NCBI RefSeq assembly: GCF_008033235.1
Contig: NZ_CP042432.1
Coordinates: forward strand, 496,001-560,000
Direction of reading: 5' to 3'
Origin: Anseongella ginsenosidimutans
Lineage (GTDB): Bacteria; Bacteroidota; Bacteroidia; Sphingobacteriales; Sphingobacteriaceae
Length of the DNA stretch: 64,000 nucleotides
Every line of letters begins with the position of its first letter. The stretch's first letter is position 1. The position numbers were made by a program, and so were the translations under genes. Below, one piece after another: positions 58,861-64,000 of the stretch. Under the pieces are notes generated by a model, which was not told the DNA's origin, did no database searches, and saw only the letters and a list, made by a program, of their open reading frames with translations.

Positions 58861-58906
58861 CCGGCCAGGCTCGCCGCGGACAACGTACATTCCGCGGGAT
58901 GGCCGG
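58861..58906. repeat. Second type of nested palindrome
   Basis: Two nested 7-base inverted repeats: CCGGCCA (58861-58867) with TGGCCGG (58900-58906) and CCGCGGA (58874-58880) with TCCGCGG (58891-58897). Confidence 0.75.
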
Positions 58907-59111
58907 CCTTGCTATTTGGTACGCGCTATTAATTACTCTTTCCGCTTACGGTCCGTGTTTTATTCAAGGGGAAGAATACCGTTGGGGCTGCTGCTTTGGT
59001 CGCGGTTAGAGATTTTCTGCGAGTGGAAGTACAAGGTGCCGGAAATACATCCTCCGGTCAAGAGACAGGGAAATGGATCAAAGAAGGTTGCGGGGCAGGA
59101 CACATGACTTT

Positions 59112-59274
59112 GATTGCGAGATGGTCGCATGGCATGTGATTCCGGGAGGGCAGCATGCAAGGCTTTGATTACGGGGTGATCGCGTAGCATTGATTGCGGG
59201 AGGGCAGCGTGCAAGGCTTTAATCGCGAGGTGGTCGCGTGGCATTGATTGCGGGAGGGCAGCGTGCAAGGCTTT
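59112..59274. repeat. 54/55-bp tandem repeat, three copies
   Basis: Units at 59112-59166, 59167-59220 and 59221-59274, each ending GCAAGGCTTT. The unit contains the sequence GCGTGCAAGGCTTTGATTGC that also forms the outer arm of the nested palindromic element, so the array probably grew from that arm. Confidence 0.85.
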
Positions 59275-59357
59275 GATTGCCCGGAAAGAGCGATGTTGAT
59301 TCTTGCGCGGCGGCGCAAGAATCGCCTGAGCGATTCCGGGTAATCAAACCAGCACGC
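59261..59357. repeat. Nested palindromic element, copy 2 (inverted)
   Basis: Same plan as copy 1 in the other orientation: GCGTGC/GCACGC, TTTGATTGCCCG/CGGGTAATCAAA (59272-59283, 59337-59348) and a longer inner stem GATTCTTGCGC/GCGCAAGAATC (59298-59308, 59313-59323). Inner stem bases differ from copy 1 on both sides, and pairing is kept. Confidence 0.88.
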
Positions 59358-59360
59358 GGT

Positions 59361-59428
59361 GCGCAGGCAATTCCGGCCAATCAAACCTGCACACGCGCAG
59401 GCAATTCCGGCCAATCAAACCTGTACGC
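59361..59428. repeat. 34-bp tandem repeat, two copies
   Basis: Units 59361-59394 and 59395-59428 begin GCGCAGGCAATTCCGGCCAA and differ at only a few bases. They adjoin copy 2 of the palindromic element. Confidence 0.8.
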
Positions 59429-59462
59429 GCGCGAAGCCTCGCGACAGCCCCCTGCAACTAAA

Positions 59463-60353
59463 TTACTTCGGAAACTTGAACGTAAACCCGGCGCCGAAAA
59501 GTTGCTTGAACTGCAAGTGAGGCCCGAATTCGGTATTGTCCGCCGCATCCGACAAAGGCAGCAATACATCATCGTCGTAAATCAGCTGAAGCCCGAAGTA
59601 AGTAGTCAGGTAATCGTTGATCTTCATATTCAGGTTCAGTTGATTGTCAATATCCACATTTCCGGGATTTTCGAGGTAATTCGAAAACAGCACCAGCTTA
59701 TTTTCCAGTGTAACGTTTTTAACAACGTCGAACTTAAGGTAAGCCATCGCGTTGGCTCCGAACTGGTAATTCAGGGTTTGACCTGTGTCCACTCCGAAAG
59801 CGCCCTGGGAAGCGAGGAAATCATCCGTTACTACGATCAGTTTGGAAGCCGCGGGGGAAATATTGAAATAGAAATTATTGGAACGCTTGTAACCTACACC
59901 GGGGCCAAATTGAATAAATGCCGGCGCAAAGGGTTTTGAGATCAGGGTCCGGCTGCCGTCATCAGCGTAATTATAACCGGGAGCAAACTGGCTCTGAAAA
60001 TCCAGGAAGAAAGAATACAGCCAGTATTCGCTGAACTGATGGCCCAGAAAGGAGTTGATGCTCAGAATGTCTTCGCTTTTTCTCCAGCCAAATTCATCAA
60101 TATTGCTAATGCCGTACCCGGCTTTGGCTTTCGTATCCCAGTTCCATTTGCCCTTTTTATAATTGAAATTATAATCAAAAAGCGCATTCAGGGCCAGTGA
60201 ATTCTGGCCGCCTGCAGACCAATGGGAAAATGACGCCTGGTTAAACAACAAATTATGCACGCCGCTTACCTTCCAGGAAGTATCTGCTTCCTGTGCAAAG
60301 GAAAGATTAATTAAGAACGAAAAGAATACAAAAGGGAATAGTGCTTTTTTCAT
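59463..60353 (-). CDS. DUF3078 outer-membrane-type protein
   Basis: A 296-residue protein with a signal peptide (KKALFPFVFFSFLINLSFAQ) and the DUF3078 pattern: NLLFNQASFSHWSAGGQNSLALN near the start, then alternating strands ending GFTFKFPK. It probably forms a beta-barrel in the outer membrane. The family is limited to Bacteroidota and has no known function. It has its own promoter element. Confidence 0.9.
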   Translation of the reverse strand: MKKALFPFVFFSFLINLSFAQEADTSWKVSGVHNLLFNQASFSHWSAGGQNSLALNALFDYNFNYKKGKWNWDTKAKAGYGISNIDEFGWRKSEDILSINSFLGHQFSEYWLYSFFLDFQSQFAPGYNYADDGSRTLISKPFAPAFIQFGPGVGYKRSNNFYFNISPAASKLIVVTDDFLASQGAFGVDTGQTLNYQFGANAMAYLKFDVVKNVTLENKLVLFSNYLENPGNVDIDNQLNLNMKINDYLTTYFGLQLIYDDDVLLPLSDAADNTEFGPHLQFKQLFGAGFTFKFPK

Positions 60354-60396
60354 CGAATGATTATTATTTTTTACAATAGCTGCAATAACTCATCGG

Positions 60397-60404
60397 CAAA
60401 TATA
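60397..60404 (-). promoter_or_regulatory. Putative -7 promoter element for the DUF3078 gene
   Basis: On the minus strand the bases read TATATTTG, matching TAnnTTTG, 43 bases before ATG 60353. Confidence 0.45.
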
Positions 60405-60424
60405 CCATCTCATATGTAAAAAAG

Positions 60425-60460
60425 AAGATCCCCCTGCCGTATTTCAGACAGGGGGATCTT
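60425..60460 (-). terminator. Rho-independent terminator after groEL
   Basis: A 12-base perfect stem, AAGATCCCCCTG (60425-60436) with CAGGGGGATCTT (60449-60460), and a 12-base loop. On the minus strand the stem is followed at once by a T run (complement of 60416-60421), so it should end the groESL message. Confidence 0.9.
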
Positions 60461-60504
60461 TTAGCTTTGTTAATGTTAAGCTTCAGGCGCTAACACCTAA
60501 GGGC

Positions 60505-62133
60505 TTACATCATGCCGCCCATACCGGGAGCGGGAGCAGCAGGAGCCTTGTCGTCTTCGGGCTCGTCTGCCAGTACGCATTCGGTAGTAAGCAGCATGGA
60601 CGAAATGGAAGCAGCGTTTTCGAGCGCTACGCGAACCACTTTTTTCGGGTCAATTACACCAGCTGAGATAAGGTTTTCATACTTGTCTTCGCGGGCGTTG
60701 TAACCGAAATCGTCCGTACCTTCTTTCACGCGCTGTACCACTACAGAACCTTCTCCGCCTGCGTTTTCAACGATCTGGCGTAAGGGCTCTTCAATAGCAC
60801 GCTTAATGAGATTGATACCGGTATTCTCATCCTCGTTAGCTCCTTTGAGATCATTCAGGGCAGCGATAGCACGGATATAAGCAACACCGCCGCCGGCTAC
60901 GATACCTTCTTCTACTGCAGCACGGGTAGCATGCAGGGCGTCGTCCACGCGGTCTTTCTTTTCTTTCATTTCCACTTCGGTGGCTGCGCCAACATAAAGT
61001 ACGGCTACACCGCCTGCCAACTTGGCAAGACGTTCCTGCAGCTTTTCCTTATCGTAATCGGAAGTGGTGGTTTCAATCTGGGCTTTGATCTGGCTAACCC
61101 GGGCTTTGATGTCTTCGGATTTGCCGGCGCCGTTAATGATCGTCGTATTGTCTTTGTCAACCGTGATCTTTTCAGCCTTACCAAGGTAAGAAAGATCAGC
61201 GTTTTCAAGCTTAAAGCCTCTTTCTTCAGAGATCACAGTACCGCCGGTAAGAATAGCGATATCTTCCAGCATGGCCTTGCGGCGGTCGCCGAAACCGGGG
61301 GCCTTTACGGCAGCGATCTTCAGTGAGCCGCGCAGTTTGTTTACTACCAGGGTAGCAAGCGCTTCGCCGTCAACGTCTTCTGCAATGATGAGCAGGGGGT
61401 TGCCGGTTTGAACTTGTTTTTCAAGCACCGGAAGCAGTTCCTTCATGGTAGAGATCTTCTTGTCGTAGATCAGTACATGAGGGCTCTCCAGGTCGGCCTC
61501 CATTTTATCGGCATTGGTGACAAAGTAAGGAGAAAGGTAACCGCGGTCAAACTGCATACCTTCTACTACTTCTACGTAGGTATCAGTACCTTTTGCTTCT
61601 TCAACGGTGATCACACCTTCTTTCTTCACCTTGTTCATTGCCTGCGCAATGAGTTCGCCAATCACCTCGTCATTATTGGCAGAGATGGAAGCAACCTGCT
61701 TGATCTTATTGTTATCGTCGCCAACTTCCGTAGTCTGCTGGTCGAGGTGTGCAACCACCGCTTTAACAGCCTTGTCAACGCCACGCTTCAGATCCATGGG
61801 ATTAGCGCCGGCCGCAACATTCTTCAGTCCGCCGGTGATGATGGCCTGGGCAAGCAGGGTAGCGGTAGTGGTACCGTCGCCGGCAACATCCGCTGTTTTG
61901 GAAGCCACTTCCTTTACCATCTGGGCGCCCATGTTCTCAAGTCCGTCCCGGAGATCGATTTCTTTTGCAACCGATACACCGTCCTTGGTAATCATCGGTG
62001 CGCCGAATTTCTTGTCAATAATTACGTTACGCCCTTTAGGTCCCAGCGTAACCTTTACTGCATTTGCAAGTATATCCACGCCTCTTTTAAGAGCATCGCG
62101 GGCTTCAACATTGTATTTTACCTGTTTAGCCAT
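60505..62133 (-). CDS. groEL: 60-kDa chaperonin GroEL
   Basis: ATP-driven folding chamber subunit, 542 residues. Conserved landmarks are [17 protein letters not shown], the ATP-binding [31 protein letters not shown] and the Gly/Met-rich tail PAPGMGGMM. It is 38 bases downstream of groES and is followed by a strong terminator. Confidence 0.99.
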   Translation of the reverse strand: MAKQVKYNVEARDALKRGVDILANAVKVTLGPKGRNVIIDKKFGAPMITKDGVSVAKEIDLRDGLENMGAQMVKEVASKTADVAGDGTTTATLLAQAIITGGLKNVAAGANPMDLKRGVDKAVKAVVAHLDQQTTEVGDDNNKIKQVASISANNDEVIGELIAQAMNKVKKEGVITVEEAKGTDTYVEVVEGMQFDRGYLSPYFVTNADKMEADLESPHVLIYDKKISTMKELLPVLEKQVQTGNPLLIIAEDVDGEALATLVVNKLRGSLKIAAVKAPGFGDRRKAMLEDIAILTGGTVISEERGFKLENADLSYLGKAEKITVDKDNTTIINGAGKSEDIKARVSQIKAQIETTTSDYDKEKLQERLAKLAGGVAVLYVGAATEVEMKEKKDRVDDALHATRAAVEEGIVAGGGVAYIRAIAALNDLKGANEDENTGINLIKRAIEEPLRQIVENAGGEGSVVVQRVKEGTDDFGYNAREDKYENLISAGVIDPKKVVRVALENAASISSMLLTTECVLADEPEDDKAPAAPAPGMGGMM

Positions 62134-62171
62134 GATTGTTTTTGTGTTTGAATTTTTGGAAATGAAATAAT

Positions 62172-62447
62172 TTACAGGATAGCGTAAATATCAGACTCAC
62201 GCATGATCAGATACTCCGCACCTTCATAGGAGAGTTCCGTACCGGCATATTTACCATACAGAACAGTATCGCCCACCTTAACAGTCAAGGGCTCGTCTTT
62301 CTTGCCGTTGCCTACTGCAACTACTTTTCCTTTTTGAGGTTTTTCCTTAGCGGTATCAGGAATAATGATACCTCCGGCGGTCTTCTCTTCAGCAGGAGCA
62401 GCCTCTACTACTACTCTGTCTGCAATTGGTTTAATGTTCAACGACAT
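62172..62447 (-). CDS. groES: 10-kDa co-chaperonin GroES
   Basis: The 91-residue lid of the GroEL chamber. It begins with [22 protein letters not shown], which includes the mobile loop region [16 protein letters not shown], and ends SDIYAIL. It forms an operon with groEL. No CIRCE inverted repeat was found upstream. Confidence 0.98.
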   Translation of the reverse strand: MSLNIKPIADRVVVEAAPAEEKTAGGIIIPDTAKEKPQKGKVVAVGNGKKDEPLTVKVGDTVLYGKYAGTELSYEGAEYLIMRESDIYAIL

Positions 62448-62582
62448 AGTATATACTTTTTATTTTTATTTACTTACAGCTTGCGACGATCACTTTCCAT
62501 GCCAAATGCCAGAAAACAACAGTTCTATGACAACCTTGTCATTTCCCGTGAAATTTTGACAGAAAATGTCAGTCAATCCCTG

Positions 62583-62948
62583 CTATTGGGCGGAAGTATC
62601 GGAAGGCTGCGCGCTGCCGGAAGGTTCATCACCGCCTGCCGCGTCCGGAAGAAACGGGGACGCAGGTGCAGGCGCTGCCTGCCGGTCAATCTGTTCCTGT
62701 ATCGCCGATTCACCCACGCTTCCGCCTTCGCCGATAAAGAACTTCGTGGAAAGGCTGATCGCAAGAAGGGTAATGGCAAATGCCCAGGTGGCCTTTTCCA
62801 GGAAATCACCGGTTCGCTGCACGCCCATTACCTGGTTGGAACCGCCGAATGTAGAGGACAGCCCCCCGCCTTTGGGATTCTGAACCAGGATAACCACTAT
62901 CAATAAAAGACAGGCAATTATTGCCAGAACAATCAAAAATGCATACAT
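62583..62948 (-). CDS. secG: Preprotein translocase subunit SecG
   Basis: A 121-residue SecYEG subunit with two membrane helices (FLIVLAIIACLLLIVVILVQ and WAFAITLLAISLSTKFF) and the motif VQNPKGGGLSSTFGGSNQ between them. The C-terminus is an A/P/S-rich tail, common in this phylum. Confidence 0.95.
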   Translation of the reverse strand: MYAFLIVLAIIACLLLIVVILVQNPKGGGLSSTFGGSNQVMGVQRTGDFLEKATWAFAITLLAISLSTKFFIGEGGSVGESAIQEQIDRQAAPAPASPFLPDAAGGDEPSGSAQPSDTSAQ

Positions 62949-62961
62949 GATATACAGAAAT

Positions 62962-64000
62962 TCATTTTTTCAATTTCTCAATAAGGCCAGCAAAGTACGC
63001 GCTTTTTTCCGGGAATTTCAAACTTAATTTCTCGTACATGCGGATGGCTTTGCCAGTGAGTTCCTGATCGATATAAATCTTTGCCAGGGTCTCGGAGATC
63101 ACTTCGTCATCCTCTTCCTGCCCGCCGGCCAGGTCAGCCGGCTGCTCCCTGGTCTGAATGCTCATTGCAGACTTGATCACCTGCGGATCTTCTTCAATAA
63201 ATTTCGCAATGATCCGGTCTTCTTTCTTTTCCAGGTCAAATTCAACCTTCACTGTATCAAGATATTGCTTTTCCGTGTTCCGGGTAATCAATTCCCTGTA
63301 GTAATTCTTCTCAAGCGGGTCAGAAAGGACTACGGAACGACCGGGATCTCCTTCGCCGGTCACCTGCCTGATGCGCCTGAGCCAGAAGGTAAATGTCCGC
63401 GGCAACTGGTCGTCGATATTCAGGGCAATGCCCCTCGGGCCGGCTTCCTTCTTTTCCAGGCTGGCGCCGGAAGGCGCGTTTTCCGCTTCAGTTCCGGCTT
63501 TTGCGGCAGACGATTCAGCTTCCGCTTCAAGGCCGGTAGCTTCCGCCGCAGATGTTTCCGGTTCAAGGTCAGGGGTTTTCGCCGCGGATGCCGCGCCTTC
63601 GACAGAAGGGTCTGGGGTTTCCGCCGCGGATGCCATGCCTTCGATAGATGGAACAGTAGTTTCTGCCGGGGGCATCGCAGTTTCCGGATCGCGTATTTCC
63701 TCAGGGCTGTCAGCTTCCGCGGAAACGGCTGCATTATCCTCCTCCGGCAATATCGTTTCACTTTCCCGGGCTCCGGTTTCGCCGGGGGGCAGGGTTTCCG
63801 CTGACACGCTTACGCCTTCCGGCTCCGGGGTTTCGACCTGTGAGGATACAGCCTCCATTCCGGGAGCAGCGGCTTCGGTTAAGGGCGGGGCGTCGGCGGA
63901 AGACTGAGCTTCGGTTAAGGGCCGGGTTTCGGCGGAAGGCCGCGTTTCTGCCGGGCTTGTCGCTTCATCCGGGGGCGCAGCGGCGCCGGGGCTATTCAGG
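62962..64000 (-). CDS. Low-complexity A/E/P-rich protein with a conserved C-terminal domain, partial
   Basis: The frame is open from 62962 to the window edge, so the 5' end is missing. The first methionine in view is at 63858, but codons upstream (APPDEATSPAETRPS) continue the same composition. Residues before about 150 are a degenerate run of A, E, P, S and T. The C-terminal 130 residues are ordered: FTFWLRRIRQVTGEG, KVEFDLEKKEDRIIAKFIEE and SETLAKIYIDQELTGKAIRMYEKL, the last looking like a single TPR pair. It is 13 bases upstream of secG on the same strand. Function unknown. Confidence 0.75.
   Translation of the reverse strand, partial: LNSPGAAAPPDEATSPAETRPSAETRPLTEAQSSADAPPLTEAAAPGMEAVSSQVETPEPEGVSVSAETLPPGETGARESETILPEEDNAAVSAEADSPEEIRDPETAMPPAETTVPSIEGMASAAETPDPSVEGAASAAKTPDLEPETSAAEATGLEAEAESSAAKAGTEAENAPSGASLEKKEAGPRGIALNIDDQLPRTFTFWLRRIRQVTGEGDPGRSVVLSDPLEKNYYRELITRNTEKQYLDTVKVEFDLEKKEDRIIAKFIEEDPQVIKSAMSIQTREQPADLAGGQEEDDEVISETLAKIYIDQELTGKAIRMYEKLSLKFPEKSAYFAGLIEKLKK

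Noticed and set aside
58585-59414. Several ORFs of 60-115 residues in the field after the alpha-2-macroglobulin gene
   Set aside because: All are made of repeat units and read on both strands without any recognisable domain.
62448-62582. CIRCE operator before groES
   Set aside because: No TTAGCACTC/GAGTGCTAA inverted repeat is present in the interval.
1-64000. tRNA, rRNA, insertion sequences and prophage genes
   Set aside because: None could be recognised by eye on either strand; a tRNA scan would settle the small-RNA question.

Overview
The window reads as chromosome of a member of the Bacteroidota, probably in the Sphingobacteriia/Chitinophagia part of the phylum (inference). The evidence is the TAnnTTTG-type -7 promoter elements close to start codons, a SusD fragment, an ECF sigma/FecR cassette with an STN-domain protein, an alternative complex III plus cytochrome oxidase supercluster, and families largely confined to this phylum (DUF3078, DUF4286, ActD/DUF3341). 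No rRNA, tRNA, IS element, prophage or CRISPR array was seen.

Layout. 1-4600: a chimeric sigma/SusD remnant, then mfd and an NlpC/P60 lipoprotein. 4870-9356 (minus): an ECF sigma factor, a FecR anti-sigma factor, an STN-domain repeat protein and a second protein with the same 16-residue repeats. This looks like a surface-signalling cassette whose usual TonB receptor is missing. 9502-17080: methylglyoxal synthase, rarA, a secreted two-repeat protein, a VWA/AAA+ pair, a frameshifted metallophosphoesterase and a UbiA-like protein. 17061-21355 (minus): response regulator, histidine kinase and S9 peptidase. 21571-24305: TPR protein, DUF4286 and rfbC. 24306-25110: an unusual repeat field. 25090-42807 (minus): a compact respiratory supercluster, actABCDEF, oxidase subunits II and I, heme A and heme O synthases, two subunit III genes, subunit IV, an SCO-like protein, a DUF420 protein and small tail genes. 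Together they would move electrons from menaquinol through the Act complex to an aa3-type oxidase, with cofactor assembly encoded in the same run. 43025-52018: deoxyhypusine-synthase-like protein, an outer-membrane barrel, DUF3472, a methyltransferase, a SirB1-like protein, prfB with its programmed frameshift, yraN, lipB and a glutamine cyclotransferase. 52154-58645: a giant alpha-2-macroglobulin with a SusC-type insertion. 58646-59462: a non-coding field of nested palindromes and tandem repeats. 59463-64000 (minus): DUF3078, groEL, groES, secG and a low-complexity protein running off the window.

Main observations. (1) Four genes (metallophosphoesterase, actA, an outer-membrane barrel, DUF3472) each have a single frameshift at a run of five C or G where six would restore the frame. 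(2) Two non-coding repeat fields have covarying hairpins; one repeats GTTGCGAAGCAAC eight times and so carries the very stable GCGAAGC mini-hairpin. (3) The sigma/FecR/STN-repeat cassette. (4) prfB keeps a textbook internal Shine-Dalgarno and +1 frameshift site in a phylum that rarely uses Shine-Dalgarno for initiation.
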